The translations under genes and the position numbers were made by a program. A model generated the notes under the pieces. It did no database searches and was not told the DNA's origin. It was given only the letters and a program-made list of their open reading frames with translations. This document shows positions 39,671-47,150 of a stretch of 64,000 bases of DNA, one piece after another. Every line of letters starts with the position of its first letter. Position 1 is the stretch's first letter. The stretch covers positions 1 through 64,000 of the forward strand of contig JABAKE010000003.1 in the NCBI GenBank assembly GCA_019779905.1, given 5' to 3'. The stretch comes from Modestobacter lapidis. Its GTDB lineage: Bacteria > Actinomycetota > Actinomycetes > Mycobacteriales > Geodermatophilaceae.

Positions 39671-40162
39671 TCAGCTCTCGACAGACTGCTGAGCGGACCC
39701 GCCCTCGATGGTGTGCGCCTCCACCGCGGCCGGGGTGTCGGCCCGGGTCACGGAGATCTTGCGCGCCTTGGCCTTCTCCGCGACCGGGATGCTCACGGTG
39801 AGCACACCGTCGTGGTAGCTGGCCTCCAACCGGTCGGTGTCGAGGCTGCGGCCCAGCACCAGCTGCCGGGTGTAGCTGCCGAACGGCCGCTCGGCCACCG
39901 ACCACTCCGCGTTCTCGAGCTGCGGAACGGAACGCTCGGCGCTGATCGTCAGCGTGGTGCCCTCGACCGACAGGTCGATCGAGCCGGGGTCGACACCGGG
40001 CAGGTCGAAGTGGGCGACGAAGTGGTCGCCGACGCGGTAGGCGTCCATCGGCATGCCCGCCAGGGCACGGGCCGTGGTGGTGCCGGCGCGGCCGGTGAGC
40101 TGGTCCAGCGCGCGGAAGGCGGCGGACGTGGCGGCGAACGGGTCGTAGGCGGTCAGCATCAT
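39671..40162 (-). CDS. Hsp20-family small heat-shock protein
   Basis: 163 residues. The alpha-crystallin domain spans about residues 45-140 (A-H-F-D-L-P-G-V-D-P-G-S-I-D-L-S-V-E near its start, G-V-L-T-V-S-I-P near its end). The N-terminal arm has Y-D-P-F and the tail is short. ATP-independent holdase. The first of two adjacent ATGs (40162) is chosen because GGAGG lies 9 bases upstream; the second is at 40159. Promoter and operator are at 40253-40281. Confidence 0.92.
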   Translation of the reverse strand: MMLTAYDPFAATSAAFRALDQLTGRAGTTTARALAGMPMDAYRVGDHFVAHFDLPGVDPGSIDLSVEGTTLTISAERSVPQLENAEWSVAERPFGSYTRQLVLGRSLDTDRLEASYHDGVLTVSIPVAEKAKARKISVTRADTPAAVEAHTIEGGSAQQSVES

Positions 40163-40236
40163 GGCTGAGTACCTCCAGGTCGTACGGGTGCTGTTCTGGT
40201 GTGCGCTGCCTGCTGGGATCCGTTCCCTGCGGAACC

Positions 40237-40254
40237 TCCAGTGGCAACTGAAGA
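40237..40254. promoter_or_regulatory. Second dyad at the hsp20 start site
   Basis: CTCCAGT-GGCA-ACTGAAG pairs at 6 of 7 arm positions around 4 bases. It overlaps the -10 edge and the probable transcription start of hsp20. Confidence 0.4.
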
Positions 40255-40281
40255 ATACCTCGGACGCGCACCGAGGTAAAC
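40253..40281 (-). promoter_or_regulatory. hsp20 promoter with an embedded operator
   Basis: On the minus strand a -35 TTTACC (40276-40281) and a -10 TATTCT (40253-40258) are exactly 17 bases apart. The inverted repeat TACCTCGG-N7-CCGAGGTA (40257-40279, perfect 8-base arms) fills the spacer, so a bound regulator must exclude polymerase. The 7-base spacer is the geometry of the HspR HAIR element, though the arm sequence differs from CTTGAGT/ACTCAAG. Confidence 0.65.
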
Positions 40282-40339
40282 ATCGCGGGCCGGAGAAGAT
40301 TCCGCCACGTCGTGCGGACGGCAACGGGAGCGCAGGGGC

Positions 40340-41320
40340 TCAGGAGGGCGAGCGCCCGTCGGGCCGGTCGAAGCTGACCTCGACCTCCTGGAACCCCTTG
40401 CTGCGCTGGGCCTTGGCCATGCCGGTGTAGCTGCGCCGGTCGCCGGCGGTCAGGTGCACGTCGTCGGTGAACGGGGTGAGCAGCGCGCGCGGGTAGAGCC
40501 GGTCGACCCGGACCACGTTGATCTCCACGCACAGCACGCCGACGACGGCGGCCAGGTAGAGGAACGCCAACAGCCCCAGGACCAGCGCGAACACCCCGTT
40601 GGTCGCGCTGGCGGTCTCCATCACGTACCCGACGTAGGTGACGCCGAAGGTCTGCAGCAGCTGCCAGAGCACGGCGGCGGTCAGTGCACCGGGGAGCACC
40701 TGCCGGACGGTCAGGGGCCGCGGCGTGGCCAGCCGGAAGGCGAAGACGAAGACCACCGCGTTGACGGCGATCGCGGCGAGGAAGAGCGCCACCCGCAGCA
40801 GCGAGCCGAACGGCCCGGCGTCCCCGGCGCCCACCGCGGACAGCGCCGTGGTCCCGACGACCGCCAGGCCGGCGGTGCCCAGGAGCAGCAGGCTGCGACC
40901 GCGGGCGAGGAACGGGTTGGGCCGGACATTGCGCGGCACCGCCCACGCGGTGTTCATCGCGTACTGCACCGCCTGCGCGACGCCCAGCCCGCCGTACAGC
41001 GAACCGAGCACGCCGACGACGATGCCCAGCACGCCCCCGCTCAACTCACCGGGCCGGCCCAGCTGCTCACCGACCACCGGGAACTGGCTGAGCGCCGAGT
41101 CGATGACCCGCTGCTGCAACTCCGGGTTCCCGGTCAGGACGTACCCCAGGATCGTGGACATCAGCAGCAGCAGGGGGAACAGCGAGACGAACGCGTAGTA
41201 GGTGATCAGCGCGGCGAGGTAGGGCCCGAAGTCGTCGACGTACTTGTAGACGACGGCGATCGGGAAGCTCGCGCCCGGGTGGCGCCGCTGCAGCCGGTCG
41301 AGTCGGTCGGCAAGGCTCAC
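40340..41320 (-). CDS. YihY/BrkB-family membrane protein
   Basis: 326 residues with about six membrane helices. Y-Y-A-F-V-S-L-F-P-L-L-L-L (residues about 40-52), Y-G-G-L-G-V-A-Q-A-V and the late L-Y-L-A-A-V-V-G-V-L-C-V-E-I-N motif are the YihY/BrkB signature. Function unknown; older claims of ribonuclease BN activity belong to another protein. The C-terminal 60 residues are hydrophilic. GTG start at 41320. Confidence 0.88.
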   Translation of the reverse strand: MSLADRLDRLQRRHPGASFPIAVVYKYVDDFGPYLAALITYYAFVSLFPLLLLMSTILGYVLTGNPELQQRVIDSALSQFPVVGEQLGRPGELSGGVLGIVVGVLGSLYGGLGVAQAVQYAMNTAWAVPRNVRPNPFLARGRSLLLLGTAGLAVVGTTALSAVGAGDAGPFGSLLRVALFLAAIAVNAVVFVFAFRLATPRPLTVRQVLPGALTAAVLWQLLQTFGVTYVGYVMETASATNGVFALVLGLLAFLYLAAVVGVLCVEINVVRVDRLYPRALLTPFTDDVHLTAGDRRSYTGMAKAQRSKGFQEVEVSFDRPDGRSPS

Positions 41321-41403
41321 CGGCGCAGTGCACCACGGCCTTCCGTTGCGCACCACAGGACTCGAGCGCGCGGCAGCCGCCCGACCGGGAGAGGGTCGGC
41401 GGT

Positions 41404-42543
41404 GTGCACGAGCAGACCGCGGCCGACGCCGTCCAGCCCTTCCGCGTCGACGTGCCGCAGGCCGAGGTGGACGACCTCGCCGACCGGCTGACCCGGACCC
41501 GGTGGCCGGCGCCGGCCCCGGCAGACGCCGAGGACGGCTCCCGCGGGCTACCGGCCGCGGTGCTGCGCGAGCTGGTCGAGCACTGGTGCACCGGCTGGGA
41601 CTGGCGGGCGCAGGAAGCGGCGCTGAACGCCTGGCCGCAGGTGACGACGACGGTCGACGGCACCCGGCTGCACGCCCTGCACGTGCGCTCACCCGAACCG
41701 GACGCCGTTCCGCTGGTGCTGGTGCACGGATGGCCCGGCTCGATCGTGGAGTTCGCCCGGGTGCTCGGCCCGCTCACCGACCCGCGGGCGCACGGCGGTG
41801 ACCCGGCCGACGCTGTGCACCTCGTCGTCCCCTCGCTGCCCGGCTACGGCTTCTCCGGCCCGCCGCCGGACACCGGCTGGACCACCGCGCGGATGGCCCG
41901 GGCCGTGGCCGAGCTGGTGCGCCGGCTCGGGTACGACCGGTACGCCGCGCACGGTGGCGACTGGGGGTCGCAGGTGGTCCGCGACCTGGCGGTCTGCGAC
42001 GCCGCCCACCTGCTCGGCGTGCACGTGACCATGACCATGGGCCTGGCGGCCGGGCAGCCGACGACCGAGGACGAGCGCCGGGCGGCGGAGCGGGCCGCCC
42101 GCTTCCGCCGGGACCTCGCCGGCTACAACCTGCTCCAGTCGACCCGGCCGCTGTCGATCGCCGCCGCGCTCACCGACTCCCCGGTCGGCCAGCTCGCCTG
42201 GATCGCCGAGCGCTTCGCCGAGTGGACCGATCCGGCGAGCGTCGTGGACCGGGACCTGCTGCTCACCGACGTCGCCGTCTACTGGTTCACCCGCACGGCC
42301 GGCTCGTCGGCGCAGGTGTACTGGGAGACCCGGCACGCCGGCCCCGGGGAGTGGTCCCGGGAGGTGCCCACCGGGGTCGCGGTGTTCCCGTACGAGCTGA
42401 TCCCGCCGACCCGGGCGGTGGTGGCGCGCACCGTCGACCTGGTGCACTGGACCGAGTTCGACCGCGGCGGGCACTTCCCGGCGATCGAGGTGCCCGACCT
42501 GCTGGTCGGCGACCTGCGGGCGTTCCTGCGGCGGGCGCGCTGA
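41404..42543 (+). CDS. epoxide hydrolase (EHN plus alpha/beta hydrolase)
   Basis: 379 residues. The N-terminal EHN domain (about 10-105: P-F-R-V-D-V-P-Q-A-E-V-D-D-L; W-D-W-R-A-Q-E) precedes the hydrolase core. H-G-W-P-G-S is the oxyanion loop, G-G-D-W-G-S carries the nucleophilic aspartate (residue about 188), and the late D-R-G-G-H-F-P gives the histidine. Opens epoxides to diols; physiological substrate unknown. The GTG is preceded by GGGAGAGGG. Confidence 0.88.
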   Translation: MHEQTAADAVQPFRVDVPQAEVDDLADRLTRTRWPAPAPADAEDGSRGLPAAVLRELVEHWCTGWDWRAQEAALNAWPQVTTTVDGTRLHALHVRSPEPDAVPLVLVHGWPGSIVEFARVLGPLTDPRAHGGDPADAVHLVVPSLPGYGFSGPPPDTGWTTARMARAVAELVRRLGYDRYAAHGGDWGSQVVRDLAVCDAAHLLGVHVTMTMGLAAGQPTTEDERRAAERAARFRRDLAGYNLLQSTRPLSIAAALTDSPVGQLAWIAERFAEWTDPASVVDRDLLLTDVAVYWFTRTAGSSAQVYWETRHAGPGEWSREVPTGVAVFPYELIPPTRAVVARTVDLVHWTEFDRGGHFPAIEVPDLLVGDLRAFLRRAR

Positions 42544-42588
42544 GCCAACCCACAGCGGACGTCCAGCGGCGTGGGGGAGACTTCGATC

Positions 42589-44622
42589 ATGCGTGTTCTC
42601 TCCCGCCTGCTCGCCGTCCTGGTCATCGGTCTGGCGACCCTCCTCCTGGGCGCCGCACCGGCGCTCGCCGTTCCGCCGTTCGCGCCGGAGGAGCAGCTCG
42701 CCGATCCGGCCAACGTGCTCGACGGCGGCGAGGAGGCCGAGGTCCAGGCGGCGTTGCAGGAGCTGCAGACCGAGGACGGCACCCAGCTCTACATCACCTA
42801 CGTCGAGTCGTTCGACGGGCTGGGCGGTTCCGAGTGGGCCGAGCAGGCGTTCGACCTGGCGGGGCTGGGCACCAACGAGGTGCTCTTCGCGGTCGCCACC
42901 GAACAGGAGCGCGTCGGCTACTACGTGGGGCCGAACACCCCGGTGTCCGAGGCGGACCTGGCCTCGTTCGTCTCCACCGAGGTCGAGCCGTACCTGGGCC
43001 AGGGCGACTGGACCGCCGCGGCGGTGACCCTGGCCGAGGGGATCCAGGACGGCGGGGGCAGCGCGGCCGGCGGTGCCGGCGACGGCGGCGGCGGCGCCCT
43101 GGCGGTGCTGCTCGGGATCGCGGTGATCGGTGGCGGCGGCTACGCCCTGGTCCGCAGCCGGCGCCGCAAGAAGCAGGCGGCCGCCTCGGCGAAGGCGGCC
43201 GAGGAGCGCGCGGCCGCCGAGGCCGCGGCCCGCGACCCGCACCACGGCACCTCCACCGAGCAGCTCACCTTCCGGGCCAGCGAGGAGCTGCTCGCCCTCG
43301 ACGAGGCGGTCAAGACCTCCGAGCTGGACCTGGCCTACGCCCGCTCGCAGTACGGCGACGAGCCGGTCGCCGGCTTCGGCGAGGCGCTGGACGAGTCGAA
43401 GGGGGAGCTGTCCCGGGCGTTCACCATCCGCCAGGAGCTGGACGACGACATCCCGGAGGACGAGCCCACCCAGCGGCGGATGCTCACCGAGCTGCTCCAG
43501 CTGACCGCCGCGGCGAACGCCCGGCTGACCGGCCAGGCGGAGGCCTACTCCCGGCTGCGTGACCTGGAGAAGTCCGCTCCGCAGGCGCTCGGGGCGCTGG
43601 TGCCGGCGGCGGAGGCGGTCAGCGCGCAGGTGCCGGCGGCCGAGCGCACGCTGGCCGACCTCGAGCAGCGCTACGCCCGCACCGCGTGGTCGTCGGTCGC
43701 CGACAACGGAACCGAGGCGCGGGCCCGGATCGAGCTGGCCCGGCAGGTCATCGCCCACGGCCGGGCCGAGCTCGACGCCGGCCGGCCGGCCGGTGCGGTG
43801 CCGGCCATCCGTGCCGCCGAGGACGCGCTGGCGCAGAGCCGGACGCTGCTCGAGGCGGTCCGCCGGCTCGCCGACGAGCTGGAGTCGTCCGGGGCCCGGT
43901 TCGAGGCGGTGCGCATCGAGACCGAGAAGGACATCGCCGAGGCGCACGCGCTGCTGGAGCGGGGGATCGACACCCGCGGGCTGCGGGAACAGCTCGCCCG
44001 AGCGGAGAGCGCGCTGGCCGCCACCACCGGCCCGCAGCGTTCGGGCCCCGGCCTGCCCGACCCGCTGGCCGTGGTCCGGCAGCTCGACGAGGCCGACCTG
44101 GCGCTGGAAGCGGCGCTCGAGCTGGCCCGGGACGACCGGCAGCAGCAGCTGGAGCGGGCCGGGGCCCACTTCCAGTCCGCGTTCCAGTCCGCGGTCGCCT
44201 CGGTGACCATGGCCGGCGACTTCATCACCACCCGCCGCGGCGCGGTGGGCAGCTCGGCCCGCACCCGGCTGGCCGAGGCCGAACGGCACCTGGACACCGC
44301 GATGCGGCTGCGCACGGAGGACCCGACCGGCGCCCTGCACGCGGCGCAGCGCGCCGACGCGCTCGCCCGGCAGGCCATGGAGGCGGCCGAGCAGGACGTC
44401 AACCGCTACCAGTCCGACGGCTACGGCGGCGGGTACCAGGGCCGCGGTGGCTACGGCGGCAGCGGGTTCGCCGGCGGCCTGGCCGGCGGGATGCTCGGCG
44501 GCCTGCTGCTCGGCGGTCTGGGCGGGGGCTTCGGCGGGGGCTTCGGCGGTGGCGACGGGGGCGGCTTCGGTGGCGGCGGTGACTTCGGCGGGGGTGACTT
44601 CGGCGGCGGCGGCAGCTTCTGA
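42589..44622 (+). CDS. TPM-domain (YgcG-like) membrane protein with coiled coil and Gly/Phe-rich tail
   Basis: 677 residues. A signal peptide (residues 1-27, cleavage near A-L-A-V) leads to a TPM domain outside the membrane (about 35-150, Q-L-A-D-P-A-N-V-L and G-Y-Y-V-G-P-N). A membrane helix (about 168-182) is followed by a basic R-S-R-R-R-K-K anchor. About 390 residues of charged helices, probably coiled coil, lie in the cytosol, and the tail is G-G-G-F-G-G repeats. TPM proteins are linked to envelope maintenance and photosystem repair in plants; the role here is unknown. Confidence 0.85.
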   Translation: MRVLSRLLAVLVIGLATLLLGAAPALAVPPFAPEEQLADPANVLDGGEEAEVQAALQELQTEDGTQLYITYVESFDGLGGSEWAEQAFDLAGLGTNEVLFAVATEQERVGYYVGPNTPVSEADLASFVSTEVEPYLGQGDWTAAAVTLAEGIQDGGGSAAGGAGDGGGGALAVLLGIAVIGGGGYALVRSRRRKKQAAASAKAAEERAAAEAAARDPHHGTSTEQLTFRASEELLALDEAVKTSELDLAYARSQYGDEPVAGFGEALDESKGELSRAFTIRQELDDDIPEDEPTQRRMLTELLQLTAAANARLTGQAEAYSRLRDLEKSAPQALGALVPAAEAVSAQVPAAERTLADLEQRYARTAWSSVADNGTEARARIELARQVIAHGRAELDAGRPAGAVPAIRAAEDALAQSRTLLEAVRRLADELESSGARFEAVRIETEKDIAEAHALLERGIDTRGLREQLARAESALAATTGPQRSGPGLPDPLAVVRQLDEADLALEAALELARDDRQQQLERAGAHFQSAFQSAVASVTMAGDFITTRRGAVGSSARTRLAEAERHLDTAMRLRTEDPTGALHAAQRADALARQAMEAAEQDVNRYQSDGYGGGYQGRGGYGGSGFAGGLAGGMLGGLLLGGLGGGFGGGFGGGDGGGFGGGGDFGGGDFGGGGSF

Positions 44623-44711
44623 CCGGGCACACCGGACCGCCGCCGTCCGGCCGGCGCCACGCGCCCGCCCACCTGGTCCACCTGACCGGGTGTGCCGCCT
44701 AGCCTGACCGG

Positions 44712-46076
44712 GTGCCGGACCATCCCCACAGCCACGGCCCCGATCCGGACGCCCCGCCGCCGGATCCCGCCGCGATCGCCCGCCGCCGGTGGGCGGTGCG
44801 GCTGATGCTGTTCCTGCTGGTGCCCGCCGGGCTGGCCACCGTCATCGGCCTGATCGCGCTGTGGCCCAGCGCGGAGCAGACGGCGGCGCAGCAGGCCGCG
44901 GAGTCGTTCTACCCGCCGGGCACCACCTACCCGGTGGGCACGGTGGCCTCGGTGGAGGCGCGGGACTGCGGTGAAAGCGCCCCCGGCCAGCCGCTGCCCT
45001 GCGCCCTCCAGGCGGTGGTGGTCGTCTCGGAGGGGGAGGGCGCGGGCGACTACGTGCAGGTTGAGCTGCCCCCCGAGGTGGCCGACCTGGGCATCGAGGC
45101 CGGCGACGAGCTGGTGCTCAGCCGGGACCCCGGCATCGACGCCGGCGGGCCGACCTACCAGTTCCAGGACTTCGCCCGCGGCACACCGATCGTCGTGCTG
45201 GCGCTCATCTTCGCCATCGTCGTCGGGCTGGTGGCCCGGCTGCGCGGGCTGGCCTCGCTGCTCGGGCTCGGCTTCGCGTTCTTCGTCCTGCTGAAGTTCA
45301 TGCTGCCCGCGCTGCTGGCCGACCAGTCACCGATCCTGGTCAGCCTGGTCGGGTCGGCGGCGATCATGTTCGTCGTCCTCTACCTCGCCCACGGCTTCAC
45401 CGCCCGGACGACGACGGCGCTGGTCGGCACGCTGTTCGGGCTGACCCTGGTCGCCGTGATGGGAGCGGTGGCGGTCGCCGTCGCCCGGCTGACCGGCTTC
45501 TCCAGCGACGAGACCATCCAGCTGCTGCAGTTCGACCCCACGCTGGACTTCACCGGGCTGGTGCTGGCCGGCATCGTCGTCGCCGGCCTCGGGGTGCTCA
45601 ACGACGTCACGATCACCCAGGCCTCGGCGATCTGGCAGCTGTCCGAGGCCTCCCCGCAGATGGGCTGGCGGGAGCTCTACTCCCGCGGGATGGCGGTGGG
45701 CCGGGACCACATCGCCTCCACCGTCTACACGATCGTGTTCGCCTACGCCGGCGCCGCGCTGCCCCTGCTGCTGCTGTTCGAGCTCTACCAGCGGCCGGCC
45801 TGGACGGTGCTCACCGGCGAGGCGCTCGGTACCGAGGTGATCCGCACCCTGGTCGGGGCGATCGCCCTGGTGCTCGCCGTCCCGGTGACCACGGCGGTGG
45901 GTGCGCTGCTGGCCGCCGCCTCGACCAGCGCCGTCCCGACGGCGCCCGTGCCCGGGTCCGGGCCGGACGTCGGCGCGGCGGCGGCGCGGGCCCGGCGGGC
46001 CGGGCCCCGGACGGGCGCACGCGCCGCCGGGCCGCGGGCCGCCGGGCGCCCGCCGCGGGAGGACGGACTGCGATGA
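44712..46076 (+). CDS. YibE/F-family membrane protein
   Basis: 454 residues. One N-terminal helix (about 27-48) precedes an extracytoplasmic domain (residues 60-150). Seven further helices follow with L-A-L-I-F-A-I-V-V-G-L-V-A-R-L-R-G-L-A and D-V-T-I-T-Q-A-S-A-I, the YibE/F signature. Family members are putative transporters of unknown substrate. The tail is Arg/Ala-rich. GTG start; the stop overlaps the methyltransferase start (ATGA). Confidence 0.87.
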   Translation: MPDHPHSHGPDPDAPPPDPAAIARRRWAVRLMLFLLVPAGLATVIGLIALWPSAEQTAAQQAAESFYPPGTTYPVGTVASVEARDCGESAPGQPLPCALQAVVVVSEGEGAGDYVQVELPPEVADLGIEAGDELVLSRDPGIDAGGPTYQFQDFARGTPIVVLALIFAIVVGLVARLRGLASLLGLGFAFFVLLKFMLPALLADQSPILVSLVGSAAIMFVVLYLAHGFTARTTTALVGTLFGLTLVAVMGAVAVAVARLTGFSSDETIQLLQFDPTLDFTGLVLAGIVVAGLGVLNDVTITQASAIWQLSEASPQMGWRELYSRGMAVGRDHIASTVYTIVFAYAGAALPLLLLFELYQRPAWTVLTGEALGTEVIRTLVGAIALVLAVPVTTAVGALLAAASTSAVPTAPVPGSGPDVGAAAARARRAGPRTGARAAGPRAAGRPPREDGLR

Positions 46077-46717
46077 CCTCCGATCTGCTCGCATCCGCAG
46101 CGGCCGCCCCCGGGTTCATGCCGGCCGACGAGGGCCGCGCGCTCTACCGGGCCGCCCGGTCGGTGGAGGTGCCCGGCCCGCTGCTGGAGGTCGGCAGCTG
46201 GCTGGGGAAGTCGGCGCTCTACCTCGCCGCCGCCGCGCGGGAGACCGGCCGGGTGGTGGTCACCGTCGACCACCACCGCGGCTCGGAGGAGCACCAGCCC
46301 GGGTGGGAGTACCACGACCCGTCGCTGGTCGACCCGCACACCGGCCGGATCGACACCCTGCCCGGGTTCCGGCGGACGATCGCCGACGCCGGTGCGGAGG
46401 ACGTCGTCCTGACCGTGGTGGCACGGTCGGAGGTGCTCGCGCCGCTTTGGTCGACGCCGCTGGCACTGCTGTTCCTCGACGGCAGCCACACCGAGGAGTC
46501 CGCCCGCCGCGACCAGGACGCCTGGGTCGCGAAGCTCGCGGCCGGCGGCACGCTGGCGATCCACGACGTCTTCCCCGACCCGGCCGACGGCGGGCAGGCA
46601 CCCTTCGGCGTCTACTCCCGGGTGCTCGCGTCCGGGGAGTTCACCGAACTGCCCGGCACCGGCTCGCTGCGGTTGCTGCGCCGCGTGGCGCAGGCCCCTG
46701 GGACGATGGCCCGGTGA
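46073..46717 (+). CDS. Class I SAM-dependent methyltransferase (O-methyltransferase-like)
   Basis: 214 residues. The SAM-binding motif I is L-L-E-V-G-S-W-L-G-K-S (residues about 37-47), followed by V-V-T-V-D-H-H with the ribose acid. A-L-L-F-L-D-G-S-H and H-D-V-F follow the pattern of macrocin-O-methyltransferase-like proteins that use a metal. Coupled to the YibE/F gene upstream and the DksA-like gene downstream. Substrate unknown. Confidence 0.82.
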   Translation: MTSDLLASAAAAPGFMPADEGRALYRAARSVEVPGPLLEVGSWLGKSALYLAAAARETGRVVVTVDHHRGSEEHQPGWEYHDPSLVDPHTGRIDTLPGFRRTIADAGAEDVVLTVVARSEVLAPLWSTPLALLFLDGSHTEESARRDQDAWVAKLAAGGTLAIHDVFPDPADGGQAPFGVYSRVLASGEFTELPGTGSLRLLRRVAQAPGTMAR

Positions 46718-47064
46718 CCATCGTGGACGACCTGACCCGGGCCCGCGCCGAGACGCTGGCCCAGATCGACGCGCTGACCCGCGAGTTCGACGAGGTCGTG
46801 GCGGCGTCGAAGTCGTCCAACGCCGACGACGAGCACGACCCCGAGGGGGCCACCATCGCCTTCGAGCGCCAGCAGGTGGCCGCGCTGCTGGCGCGGGCCC
46901 GCCGCCGGCTCGCCGACGTCGACGCGGCGCTGGTCCGGGCGGCGGCCGGCGACTACGGGACCTGCGCCGACTGCGGGCGGCCGATCGCTGCGGAGCGGCT
47001 CGAAGCCCGGCCGCAGGCCCGCACCTGCATCGAGTGCGCCGGGGGGCCGGCCCCCCGCCGGTGA
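46714..47064 (+). CDS. DksA/TraR-type C4 zinc-finger protein
   Basis: 116 residues. A helical hairpin (about 5-75) is followed by Y-G-T-C-A-D-C-G-R-P-I and, 18 residues on, T-C-I-E-C-A, the four-cysteine finger of DksA/TraR proteins that bind the RNA polymerase secondary channel. D-D-E-H-D-P-E-G-A-T near the hairpin tip holds acidic residues, as expected for the coiled-coil tip. GTG start overlaps the methyltransferase stop. Confidence 0.87.
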   Translation: MTIVDDLTRARAETLAQIDALTREFDEVVAASKSSNADDEHDPEGATIAFERQQVAALLARARRRLADVDAALVRAAAGDYGTCADCGRPIAAERLEARPQARTCIECAGGPAPRR

Positions 47065-47105
47065 GCGGGTGATCGGGCGGGACGAGCCTGGCCGGCCGTC
47101 GGCAA

Positions 47106-47132
47106 ATTTACTACGGTGTACTCCGTGGAAAT
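47106..47132. promoter_or_regulatory. AT-rich quasi-palindrome before the nitrite-reductase fusion
   Basis: ATTTACTACGG (47106-47116) and CCGTGGAAAT (47123-47132) are related as inverted repeats (ATTT and ACGG blocks match) around 6 bases. It lies 19 bases before the ATG, in the only AT-rich patch of the area. An operator for an NO- or redox-responsive regulator is possible; sequence does not match a consensus I know. Confidence 0.35.
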
Positions 47133-47150
47133 AGAGCCGTCGGCCGGGAC

